A program made the position numbers and the translations under genes. The notes under the pieces were generated by a model. The model saw nothing but the letters and a program-made list of their open reading frames with translations. It ran no database searches and was not told where the DNA came from. Positions 17,685-26,854 of a DNA stretch of 64,000 nt are shown piece by piece. Within the stretch, counting starts at the first letter, position 1. Each line of letters opens with the position of its first letter. Origin of the DNA: Marinimicrobium agarilyticum DSM 16975. Lineage in GTDB: Bacteria; Pseudomonadota; Gammaproteobacteria; Pseudomonadales; Cellvibrionaceae. Location of the stretch: the NCBI RefSeq assembly GCF_000423345.1, contig NZ_AUHU01000009.1, forward strand, positions 116,859 through 180,858, given 5' to 3'.

Positions 17685-18677
17685 TCAGGCGGTTTTTGCC
17701 GCCACTCCGATCGCGGGGTCGTCCGGCAATGGTTCAGCAAACGCCTTCATCACGTAATCCACCCGGGCCTCCGGAGTTTTATGCTGGCGGGGTTTGAGCT
17801 TCTCAAGCTGGCGCAGTCGGGGCACCAGCCCCATTCCGTTGGCGACCTGAATGGACAACCCCGGACGGGCGTTGAGCTCCAACAGCTGAGGCCCGCGGCT
17901 CTTGTCGAGCACGATGTCCGTACCGATATAGCCCAAGCCTGTCATCTCGTAACAGCGGGAGGCGAGCACCAGCATATCCCGCCAGTCAGGCACCTTGATT
18001 TCGTTCAGGGGTTTTTTGGTGTCCGGGTGCAGGGTCACCCCCAACCCAAACTGAACCGCCTTGAGGCAGCGGCCAGTCGCAATATCCAACCCGACGCCGA
18101 CCGCGCCCTGATGCAGATTGGCTTTCCCATCCGAGGCGTGGGTCGCCAGGCGCAACATGGCCATGACCGGGTAGCCCTTGAACACGACGACGCGAATGTC
18201 CGGTACGCCTTCGTGGGAGTAGCCGTCAAAGATGTTGTCGAATTCGATCAGATCCTCGACGATCACCACATCCGGCTTGCCCCCCAATGAGTAGAGCCCG
18301 GCCAGGGTGTTGGACATGTGCCGACGGATCTCTTCGATACCGATCTCCGCGCCGGAAGACTTGACGAACTTGTCGCCGTGTCGGCCGGTAATCACCAGAA
18401 TGCCTTTGCCACCGGAGCCCTTGGCAGGCTTGATGGCAAAGCCGTCGAGATCGTACAGCTGCTGTTCGATATGGCTGATGGCGTGTTGCTCGGACACCAC
18501 CAACCGCAGCGCCGGCGTGGCCAGCCCGTACTCTTCCGTCAGTAGCTTGGTTTTGAGCTTGTTATCCACCAGCGGGTACAGATGTCGGGCGTTGTAGCGG
18601 CCGATAAAGTCCCGGTTGCGGGCGTTCATCCCCAGAATACCCAGCTTCTTGAGCCGCCAGGGGCTGATCCATTTCAT
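17685..18677 (-). CDS. RimK-related ATP-grasp ligase (alpha-L-glutamate ligase-like)
   Basis: Predicted cytoplasmic amide-bond-forming ligase of 330 residues. ATP-grasp features: lysine-containing FAIKPAKGSGGKGILV (phosphate-binding, about residues 80-95), VIVEDLIEF, and the metal-binding end LLELNARPGLSIQVANG with the E-L-N-A-R-P signature. This is the stand-alone 'alpha-L-glutamate ligase-like' family known to sit beside an inactive transglutaminase/7TM protein and a retropepsin-like protein, exactly as here. It is the last gene of the three, overlapping the 7TM gene by 4 bp (ATGA). Substrate unknown; addition of an amino acid to a peptide or protein is the family-based expectation. Confidence 0.9.
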   Translation of the reverse strand: MKWISPWRLKKLGILGMNARNRDFIGRYNARHLYPLVDNKLKTKLLTEEYGLATPALRLVVSEQHAISHIEQQLYDLDGFAIKPAKGSGGKGILVITGRHGDKFVKSSGAEIGIEEIRRHMSNTLAGLYSLGGKPDVVIVEDLIEFDNIFDGYSHEGVPDIRVVVFKGYPVMAMLRLATHASDGKANLHQGAVGVGLDIATGRCLKAVQFGLGVTLHPDTKKPLNEIKVPDWRDMLVLASRCYEMTGLGYIGTDIVLDKSRGPQLLELNARPGLSIQVANGMGLVPRLRQLEKLKPRQHKTPEARVDYVMKAFAEPLPDDPAIGVAAKTA

Positions 18678-20233
18678 GGTTTGTTGGCCTCCGAAGCGGC
18701 CTCCTGCTCAAGGGCCATGGCCCGAAAGCGGCGCAGTTCGGAGAGTTTGTAACCCGTGTACTGCCCCATGACCATAATCAGGGCCAGAATCACCAGGTTG
18801 AGCTCGGGGAAATTGAAGCTCAAGTGGTTGGCAAGGGGCAGCTTCATCAACAGGTAGGCCATGACCGCCACCAGCAGGCTACCGCCCCCCTGAATCACCA
18901 CTTCTCGTGGGCCTTCTTCTTCCCACAGAATGGACATGCGCTCAATGGTCCAGGCGATAATAATCATCGGGAAGAAGGTAATGGTCATGCCGGCGCTGAA
19001 CCCCAACTGATAGCCCACCAGGCTCAGCATGGAGATCAGGAAAATCACAAGCACCACCAGAGTCGCAATGCGGGCCACCAGTAGCAGGTTCAGGTGCGAG
19101 AGGTAGCTGCGCAGCATCAACCCGAGGGAGACCACCACAATGAAACTGATCAGACCGGGGAACAGGGACGTCTGCAAAAACGCGAGGGAAATCAGCACCG
19201 GCATGAAGGTACCTGAGGTTTTCAGGCCGACGATGATGCGCATAAACACCACCACCAAGGCTCCCAAGGGCAGGAGAAAGAGCATTTTGAACATGCTCTG
19301 CTCTTCAATCGGCAGTTGTTGAACGCCCAGCAATGCAAAGGCGCTGCTGGTGAACTGAGCCACCGCCAGTTCCTCGGCGGGGACGCTCTGTCGAATCATC
19401 GAGAAGCTCACGCCCGAATTACTGCCGCCGGTGACATCAATCAGGGATTCCCCTCCGCGGTGCCAGAGCAGCAAGTGATCCGGCACGCCCTGCTCGCCGG
19501 TGTCGGGGTTGAACAATACCCACTCTTCGCCGCTGTAGGCTTCCACCATGGGCGTGAGGGTCTGCCGCCGGCGGGCGTCTTCCAGAAACAGGCCCATGAC
19601 CTGCCGGGCCGGAATATTGGCCTGGTTCAGCAGCCGCTCCAGCAAGCGGGAGCGACTTCCCACCGACTCCAGCAGCAGCGAGGCGTTCTGGTCCGATGAG
19701 GGCCGGTTCAGACGCTTGATCAGTTCCCGTGTCAGACTCTCGGGGGTGCTGGAGGTGGACAGAGCTTGGGCCAGCAGTTGGCTCGCGGCCGTTTCCTGAG
19801 GTTCTTCCCAGAAAATCGAACGAGCCGTCGGGGGCGAAGCCTCCTCCGTCTCGGCGGGCCCGGACTTGGATTCAGGCACGCCGCCGATCAACTGCACTTT
19901 GTAGTACAGCGTTTGGGGTCCATCGGCCCGACGCTTGGACCACTCCCCGCGCCGGTCACCATCCTGCTCAATGATGGAGAAGCCGTAGCCGGGGGAGGTG
20001 GCGTGCTCGGTGTGAATTCGAAACCCCGGAGGATTATCCGGCAGATCGAGGCTCACCAGAACTTCATCGTTCAGAGCCTGGAAATCTACCCGCGCTTCCA
20101 CCAGCCACACCGGGCGGCGCTCCCCGGGGAAAAAGGGCAACTCCATTTCGACATGCCGCGCCCAGGCGGTCGCCAGACCGGCGATCACCAGGCCGGCCAC
20201 AATCAAGTAAAAAGGAACACGGGACTGGGTCAT
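18674..20233 (-). CDS. Inactive transglutaminase-like domain fused to seven-TM membrane protein
   Basis: A 519-residue inner-membrane protein. One N-terminal helix (YLIVAGLVIAGLATAWA) leads into a periplasmic domain (about 40-310) that contains a transglutaminase-like fold. The segment where the catalytic Cys should be reads SVGSRSRLLERLL, and the His position is replaced in the MVEAYSGEEWVLFNP stretch, so catalysis is not expected. The C-terminal half (about 320-510) has about seven hydrophobic helices, with loops RSYLSHLNLL and WTIERMSILWEEEGPREV. This matches the '7TM transglutaminase' family. It overlaps both neighbours by 4 bp, so the three products are made together, probably as a membrane complex or sensor. 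Confidence 0.88.
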   Translation of the reverse strand: MTQSRVPFYLIVAGLVIAGLATAWARHVEMELPFFPGERRPVWLVEARVDFQALNDEVLVSLDLPDNPPGFRIHTEHATSPGYGFSIIEQDGDRRGEWSKRRADGPQTLYYKVQLIGGVPESKSGPAETEEASPPTARSIFWEEPQETAASQLLAQALSTSSTPESLTRELIKRLNRPSSDQNASLLLESVGSRSRLLERLLNQANIPARQVMGLFLEDARRRQTLTPMVEAYSGEEWVLFNPDTGEQGVPDHLLLWHRGGESLIDVTGGSNSGVSFSMIRQSVPAEELAVAQFTSSAFALLGVQQLPIEEQSMFKMLFLLPLGALVVVFMRIIVGLKTSGTFMPVLISLAFLQTSLFPGLISFIVVVSLGLMLRSYLSHLNLLLVARIATLVVLVIFLISMLSLVGYQLGFSAGMTITFFPMIIIAWTIERMSILWEEEGPREVVIQGGGSLLVAVMAYLLMKLPLANHLSFNFPELNLVILALIMVMGQYTGYKLSELRRFRAMALEQEAASEANKP

Positions 20234-21015
20234 TCAGTCGCATCCACCGCTTTGCCGGAAGGTTCAGGCTTCTGGGGCTCGGTAATGTTTTTGCGAGCCA
20301 CATCCACCAGCATCAGATCGCGCAGGACATTGCGTCCAATCACCAACGGAAACTCGTTTGACTGACGGTCTGACAGGGCCAATTCCGCCATTTGCGTCAG
20401 GGAGCCCATGGTGATTCGCAGCTCCACCACCGGTCGGCGCGCCCCCTCTTCCGGAGCAGCGCGGGAGCCCCGAAGCCGGGGACGTTCCACCTCGACCGGC
20501 TTTCCCGTGTCGGGATCAATCACATCGAAACGCACCCACTCTTCGCCGTTGCGCTCAAAAAACTCTATGTTCCGGGCGTCGAGCTGCGATACTGCTTCAC
20601 CGGTATCCACCCGCGCCTGGAGGATGGCGCCCAGATCGGTCAACAGGACGCGCTCAGCGCCGCCAACCACCTTCTTGTCCAGCACTGCGTTGGACGAACT
20701 CGCCCGGGGGCGGGGCGCCGGCTTGCATTCCGGCGCGGGCTTGTCTTCCGGGCCGAGCCGCGCCGCTTCCATGAAGTTTCGTAAAGCGGTGTCACCCTGC
20801 TGTTGCAATTCAACGGTCTGGCGGAGCAGGCTCAACGCTTCGGACAGTTGTTGCTGCTGTCGGGCGATCGTTTCTCGTTGGTTCTGCTGCTCCAACAGGC
20901 ACTGTTCCGCCGCACTGACATCGGACTTTTTCACCAGCGCGTAGTTGGAGCTACAGGCGGTCAACATAGACAGCACAGCGATCGGCAGCAGGGATTTCCA
21001 CAAGCAGTGACTCAT
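20230..21015 (-). CDS. Retropepsin-like (RimB/'Zn_protease' family) lipoprotein
   Basis: A 261-residue predicted lipoprotein: the signal peptide ends in the lipobox SMLTAC with Cys21. A coiled, Gln-rich stretch follows (about 35-75), then a Pro-rich linker, then the PF05618-type domain (about 110-245). That domain was named an ATP-dependent zinc protease but shows the retropepsin pattern: LQARVDTGEAVSQLDA (DTG at 137-139) and a later FPLVIGRNVL, the hydrophobic-hydrophobic-Gly motif of aspartic proteases. It is the first gene of the operon with the 7TM and ATP-grasp genes. A periplasmic protease acting on a ligase product or on a partner is possible; not shown. Confidence 0.85.
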   Translation of the reverse strand: MSHCLWKSLLPIAVLSMLTACSSNYALVKKSDVSAAEQCLLEQQNQRETIARQQQQLSEALSLLRQTVELQQQGDTALRNFMEAARLGPEDKPAPECKPAPRPRASSSNAVLDKKVVGGAERVLLTDLGAILQARVDTGEAVSQLDARNIEFFERNGEEWVRFDVIDPDTGKPVEVERPRLRGSRAAPEEGARRPVVELRITMGSLTQMAELALSDRQSNEFPLVIGRNVLRDLMLVDVARKNITEPQKPEPSGKAVDATE

Positions 21016-21142
21016 TGTTCTCTTCCGATGATTGATCGAGCCGCCATAGTGTACCGCAGCGTGCCGCGGCTGCGACGGATACTCAAAAATTTCATGGGTT
21101 AAACGGTGTAAATAAATCAGCGTGGTGATTCGTTATAACGAG

Positions 21143-22006
21143 CTACACTTCGGTGGGCGCGCGGCGAAAACGCCGGTATTCCCACTGGTACTGAGTGGGC
21201 GCGCGCAAAACACAGGTCTCCACACTGAGGTTGAGTCCGGTCACCGACTCAGTCACATCCTCGGAGTAAATGCGCTCATCCGCTGGCAGTACCACCATCT
21301 TGAAACCCTTCGGCACCCGCTGGGCAAACACACTGACGACGCGACAGCCCGTGCGTTGAACCAGGCTGTGTACCAGTGTCATGGTCAGTGCCGGGCGGCC
21401 AAAAAAGGGCGCCACCTCGCCCCCGTTGCCGGGTTCCGGGACCTGATCGGGCAGAATGCCCACGATTTCGCCCCGCTTCAGCGCTTTTAGCAACTGGCTG
21501 ACACCGCGCCGATTGGTGGGAGCCATATCGATATTGTCTTTGCTGCGACCGGCCAGAATCAACTGGTCCAACCCCGCCTGCCGGGGCGGTTGATAGAGCG
21601 CCGTCAAGCGGGCGTAACTGGCCAGAAACGGGGCGACCACCTCCCAGTTGCCCAGATGTGGCGCCAGTACCAACACCCCCGCCCCCGATGCCAGCGCCGC
21701 CTTCATGGTCTCGTCACCTTCTACGGCCACAATATGGCGCTGCAGCCACGCCCAGGAACGCGCCCAGACAGCGGCGGCCTCCGCCACGGTTTTGCCCGTC
21801 TCGGTGAGACTCCGGCGCACCAGTCGCTCCCGCGCCCGCCCCGTAATATGGGGCTGGCAGGCCGCCAGATTTTCGCGGGTAATCCGGGCCGACCGGCCGC
21901 CACTCAACCACATCAGCCAGCCGATGAAGCCGCCGATACCCCGGCCCACCGACAACGGCAGACGGCCGAGCCCTTTTAATAACCACAGAGCCAGCGTTTC
22001 TTTCAT
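21143..22006 (-). CDS. LpxL/HtrB-family lipid A late acyltransferase
   Basis: Inner-membrane enzyme that transfers a secondary acyl chain to lipid A precursors. Its 287 residues have an N-terminal membrane segment and the catalytic HX4E motif (APHLGNWE, His117 and Glu122), followed by a region with RRGVSQLLKALKRGEIVGILPDQ typical of the LPLAT/LpxL family and PFFGRPALTM. It is divergent from glyQ across ~190 bp. Whether it adds lauroyl, myristoyl or another chain cannot be read. Confidence 0.92.
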   Translation of the reverse strand: MKETLALWLLKGLGRLPLSVGRGIGGFIGWLMWLSGGRSARITRENLAACQPHITGRARERLVRRSLTETGKTVAEAAAVWARSWAWLQRHIVAVEGDETMKAALASGAGVLVLAPHLGNWEVVAPFLASYARLTALYQPPRQAGLDQLILAGRSKDNIDMAPTNRRGVSQLLKALKRGEIVGILPDQVPEPGNGGEVAPFFGRPALTMTLVHSLVQRTGCRVVSVFAQRVPKGFKMVVLPADERIYSEDVTESVTGLNLSVETCVLRAPTQYQWEYRRFRRAPTEV

Positions 22007-22126
22007 GAACCACTCAACGTCTTATAAACAGGAAACGGCCCGCAGTTTACGGGAAAATTGGGCCCAACTGAACGAAAAGCCCGGATATCACCCTCTGTGC
22101 CGTACCAATCACCCCCCAACTACCGC

Positions 22127-22132
22127 TATAAT
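22127..22132 (+). promoter_or_regulatory. -10 element of the glyQS promoter
   Basis: A perfect TATAAT lies 66 bp upstream of the glyQ GTG. No good -35 hexamer is found 16-18 nt further upstream, so the assignment rests on the -10 and position only. Confidence 0.4.
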
Positions 22133-22198
22133 CGCCGGTTTTATGCACTTCCGGGTGCAGCCACTTTTCTCGACCTCATGCTCGGAGGCAGCTTACCC

Positions 22199-23157
<959 letters not shown>

Positions 23158-23161
<4 letters not shown>

Positions 23162-25233
23162 GTGCCGACTTTCTGTTTGAACTGGGCACCGAAGAGCTGC
23201 CCCCCAAAGCCCTGAAAACCCTGATGAACGCCTTGCGCGACGGTGTCCAACAAGGCCTGAAGGCCCAGGATCTGGGCTACGACGCCCTGCACGCCTACGC
23301 CAGCCCACGCCGCCTGGCGGTGCTGGTCAAAGACCTGGCGGAACAGACCCCGGTGAAGGAAGTGGTCACCTGGGGGCCGCCCGCCAAGATCGCCTTTGAC
23401 GGCGACGGCAACCCCACCAAGGCCGCCGAAGCCTTCGCCAGCAAAAACAATCTGAGCGTGGCCGAACTGACCACGGAGAACGACGGCAAGGCCGACAAAC
23501 TGGTCGCACGCGCCAAGGCCGGCGGCCAGCCGGTGATGGAGTTGCTGGGCGATATCGTCAACGACGCATTGGCCAAACTGCCCATCGCCAAGCGAATGCG
23601 CTGGGGGGCGAGCCGCACCGAGTTTGTTCGGCCCGCCCACTGGCTGGTGATGCTTTACGGCGACGAAATTGTCGACGCCGAAGTCCTGGGCCTGCGCGCC
23701 AATCGCTGCACCCGCGGCCACCGTTTCCACTACAACCACGAGCTGGATCTGTTCAGCCCCGGTGACTATCTGGAAAAACTCGCCTCCACCGGCTACGTCA
23801 TGGCCGATATGAACGCCCGCCGCGACTTGATTCGCGAACAGGTCGAGGCCGAAGCGAAAAAGGTTAATGGCACGGCGGTCATTGATGATGATCTGCTGGA
23901 CGAAGTCACCGCGCTAGTGGAGTGGCCCGTGGCCTTGCTGGGTAACTTTGAAAAGCGGTTTCTCAATGTTCCCGCCGAGGCGCTGATCGCCTCCATGAAA
24001 GAGCACCAGAAATATTTTCACCTGGTGGACGCCAAAGGCGAGCTGATGCCGCACTTCATTACGGTTGCGAACATCGAAAGCGAGGATCCGGCCCAGGTCA
24101 TCGACGGCAATGAGCGGGTGATCCGCCCGCGCCTGTCCGATGCCGCTTTCTTTTTTGATACGGACCTCAAGCACTCACTCGAAAGCCGTCGCGAGGCACT
24201 CAAGCCCATTGTTTTCCAGAAGCAGCTGGGCAGTGTGTTCGAAAAAACCGAACGCATCGCCGCCCTGGCAAAAACCATTGCGGGCGACCTCAATGCCGAC
24301 CAGGCACTGGCGGAACGCGCCGGTCAGCTGTGCAAGTCGGACCTGGTGACCGAAATGGTGCTGGAGTTCGACAATATGCAGGGCATTGCGGGCTACTACT
24401 ACGCTCGCAATGACGGCGAGAACGAAGACGTCGCCCGGGCGATGATGGAGCAGTACCTGCCCAAATTCGCCGGCGATGCGTTACCGGAAACCACCACCGG
24501 CGCCATCATTGCCCTGGCGGACCGGCTCGATACCATCAGCGGGATTTTTGGCATCGGCCAACAGCCTACTGGCTCCAAGGACCCGTTTGCTCTGCGTCGC
24601 GCCAGTCTCGGTGTATTGCGCCTGCTTGTAGAGAAGGAACTGGACCTGGACCTGCGCCAACTGTTGGAGCAGGCGGTTGCCCAACACAGCGGCTTGACCG
24701 ACACCGACGGCCTGGTGGATCGCATTGTGAATTACATGCTGGAGCGCTTCCGTGCCTGGTACGAGGACGCAGGCATTCCGGTGGAAGTGTTCCAGGCCGT
24801 GAGCGCCCGCGGGGTAACCTGCCCGCTGGATATTGATCTGCGGGTCAAGGCCGTGCATGAGTTCTACCAGTTGCCTCAGGCCCAGGCCCTGGCCGCCGCC
24901 AATAAGCGGGTGTCCAATATATTGAGCAAATCCGGCGCACCCGGGGCTGCACTGGACGAAACCCTCCTGCAGGAAGAGGCCGAGCTGGCCCTCGCCAATG
25001 CGGTCTCCACCAAAGCACAGCAGGTGACGCCGCTGTTCAGGGAGCGCGAGTATACGCGCGCTCTGACAGTACTGGCGGACTTGCAGGAGCCGGTGGACCG
25101 TTTCTTTGACCAGGTCATGGTCATGGCCGACGACGAGAAGCTGCGCACCAACCGGCTCGCCCTCTTGCAGCAGTTGGGCGACCTGTTTCTGGCCGTGGCC
25201 GACATTTCCCTACTCGCGCCAGCGAAGGGCTGA
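23158..25233 (+). CDS. glyS: Glycyl-tRNA synthetase beta subunit
   Basis: tRNA-recognition subunit of the same enzyme, 691 residues (E. coli 689). The N-terminus [15 protein letters not shown] is diagnostic. Further blocks: [49 protein letters not shown] and the HD-like [18 protein letters not shown]-like anticodon-binding segment occupies the C-terminus. It overlaps glyQ by 4 bp and is followed 2 nt later by gmhB. Confidence 0.97.
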
Positions 25234-25235
25234 TT

Positions 25236-25814
25236 ATGAAGCTGATCATTCTGGACCGGGACGGCGTGATCAATGAAGACGCCGGTGACTACATCAAATC
25301 CGCCGACGAATGGGAGCCCATTCCCGGCAGCATTGAAGCCATTGCCCGACTGAGTCGGGCTGGCTTCACGCTGGTGGTGGCCACCAACCAATCTGGCCTC
25401 GCCCGAGGGTTGTTTGATCTGGATGATCTGGAGGCCATGCATGCCAAGCTCACCGGTTTGGTGGAAGAACACGGCGGTAAACTCGAAGCGATTTTTTACT
25501 GCCCGCATCATCCGGACGATGGCTGCAAATGCCGCAAACCCCGAACCGGCATGCTCGATGCCATCGAAGCAGAATTCAACACTTCGGTGCAGGATGCCTG
25601 TTTCGTGGGGGACCGTCTCAAGGATTTGCAGGCCGGTTTGGTCAAGGGCTGTCGGCTTGTTCTGGTACGCTCCGGTCGCGGGCACATTACCGAAGCGGCG
25701 CTGGCTTCCGAGCTCAGCCCGGAAGAGTGCGCCCGGATTACCGTATTCGATGACCTGAAGGCGGTCGCGGACCACGAGCTGTCCGTCGACGCTGAAACTC
25801 ACCGCGAAGGATAG
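25236..25814 (+). CDS. gmhB: D,D-heptose 1,7-bisphosphate phosphatase
   Basis: HAD-superfamily phosphatase that removes the 7-phosphate from D-glycero-beta-D-manno-heptose 1,7-bisphosphate in LPS inner-core heptose synthesis. In its 192 residues: nucleophile motif ILDRDGVIN (Asp7, Asp9), motif 2 VVATNQSGLARG, the zinc-binding loop CPHHPDDGCKCRKP and the acidic motif FVGDRLKDLQAG. It is the third gene of glyQ-glyS-gmhB-plsC, 2 nt after glyS. The stop codon shares one base with the plsC GTG start. Confidence 0.95.
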   Translation: MKLIILDRDGVINEDAGDYIKSADEWEPIPGSIEAIARLSRAGFTLVVATNQSGLARGLFDLDDLEAMHAKLTGLVEEHGGKLEAIFYCPHHPDDGCKCRKPRTGMLDAIEAEFNTSVQDACFVGDRLKDLQAGLVKGCRLVLVRSGRGHITEAALASELSPEECARITVFDDLKAVADHELSVDAETHREG

Positions 25815-26593
25815 TGTTCACCGTGTTGTATAAAGCCTTTCTCTACGTTCGCACCACCGTTTTTGATATCGGCTACTATGGCTCGGGCATCGTCTTCGGA
25901 ACCCTCAGCACGCTGATCTGGCCTTTTCTTCCTTACCACTGGCGTTACCGGCTGATCAATCAGTGGAATCGCTTTGTCATGTTCTGGCTGTGGTTTTGCT
26001 GCAACATCCGTATTGAGGTCAAAGGTGATATTCGCAAGGACCTCCAGCCCTATGTGGTGATGTCCAAACACCAGGGGGTTTGGGAAACGCTCTTTTTGCA
26101 GCTTTTTTTCCAGCCCATTTCCACCATTCTGAAAAAGGAACTGTTACGCATTCCTTTTTTTGGCTGGGGGTTGGCGGCCATGAAGCCCATTGCTATTGAT
26201 CGGCGTAATAAAACCCAGGCGTTGCGCGATGTAAAAAAGAAAGGGGTTCAGGCCATCAAGGACGGCAATAATGTGTTGATTTTCCCGGAGGGCACCCGCA
26301 CCCATCCCGGTCAGGTGGTGCCTTACGCCCGCAGCGGCGCCGATATCGCCTGCACGGCCGGCTGTCCGGTGATTCCGGTGGCCCATAATGGCGCCGAATG
26401 CTGGCCCCATAAGGATTATTTAAAGTACCCGGGCACCATCACAATGGTGATTGGCGAACCCATTCCTAGCGAAGGGAAAGACCGCAAGCAGCTGACCGAA
26501 GAGGTCAAGGAGTGGATTGAGTCGACGGTGAAGACGCTTCCCGTTGGCCGCAAAGATGGTAAACGTCCCTGGTTTGAAGAACCTTCTGAATAA
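25814..26593 (+). CDS. plsC: 1-acyl-sn-glycerol-3-phosphate acyltransferase
   Basis: Acylates lysophosphatidic acid to phosphatidic acid at the inner membrane. The 259-residue protein starts at GTG 25814 with GAAGGA just upstream. It has an N-terminal hydrophobic region, the catalytic HX4E motif (MSKHQGVWET, His86 and Glu91, a common variant of HX4D), and motif III FPEGTRTHPGQ followed by VPVIPVAHN-like text (CPVIPVAHNGAE). The gmhB-plsC pairing after glyS is frequent in Pseudomonas-like gammaproteobacteria. Confidence 0.94.
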   Translation: MFTVLYKAFLYVRTTVFDIGYYGSGIVFGTLSTLIWPFLPYHWRYRLINQWNRFVMFWLWFCCNIRIEVKGDIRKDLQPYVVMSKHQGVWETLFLQLFFQPISTILKKELLRIPFFGWGLAAMKPIAIDRRNKTQALRDVKKKGVQAIKDGNNVLIFPEGTRTHPGQVVPYARSGADIACTAGCPVIPVAHNGAECWPHKDYLKYPGTITMVIGEPIPSEGKDRKQLTEEVKEWIESTVKTLPVGRKDGKRPWFEEPSE

Positions 26594-26634
26594 GCACCCC
26601 GCTGTAAACCGGACTGGATGCTTGAGCCTCGCAC

Positions 26635-26665
26635 AAAAAAGGCCGGCTTGAAGCCGGCCCAAAAA
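26635..26665 (-). terminator. Rho-independent terminator (minus strand)
   Basis: GGCCGGCTT (26641-26649) and AAGCCGGCC (26651-26659) form the stem. Read on the minus strand it is followed by TTTTTT (26640-26635), so it ends transcription coming from the pectate lyase side. It probably belonged to the gene whose 3' tail remains at 26688-26717; it may also limit plsC read-through. Confidence 0.75.
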
Positions 26666-26687
26666 CGCGAGGGGACTCGCTAACGCG

Positions 26688-26717
26688 TTACTGGCAAGGG
26701 ACTTTGCCCAAGCTCAG
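26688..26717 (-). pseudogene. Orphan 3' tail of a lost pectate lyase paralogue
   Basis: The minus strand encodes nine residues and a stop (LSLGKVPCQ*) identical in protein to the end of the intact pectate lyase at 26855-26884, with four synonymous-type differences, including TAA instead of TAG. Upstream homology stops at once, replaced by the REPIN-like repeat. Synonymous divergence suggests it evolved as real coding sequence before the rest was deleted. Confidence 0.7.
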
Positions 26718-26718
26718 A

Positions 26719-26823
26719 CGTAGGGTAGGTAAGGCGTTAGCCGCCACCTACCAAAAAGGTCAAACACAACCCCAATCATAAACATTATTGGCAGGTGGCG
26801 GCTAACGCCTTACCTGCCCTACG
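26719..26823. repeat. REPIN-like element: two REP-type palindromes in inverted orientation
   Basis: Two 34-bp units, 26719-26752 and 26790-26823, are inverted copies differing at two positions and separated by 37 bp. Each unit carries a GTAG end next to an imperfect palindrome built on GGCGTTAGCC, the layout of REP sequences mobilised by RAYT transposases; two inverted REPs make a REPIN. It lies in non-coding DNA between plsC and the pectate lyase. A decayed RAYT gene is present at 61969-62247. Confidence 0.75.
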
Positions 26824-26854
26824 CGCCGAGATCATAGACTCTTTTAATAAGGCA

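Noticed and set aside
17064..18290. Plus-strand 408-aa open frame across cheV and the ATP-grasp gene
   Set aside because: Spans two well-supported minus-strand genes and their gap; shadow frame.
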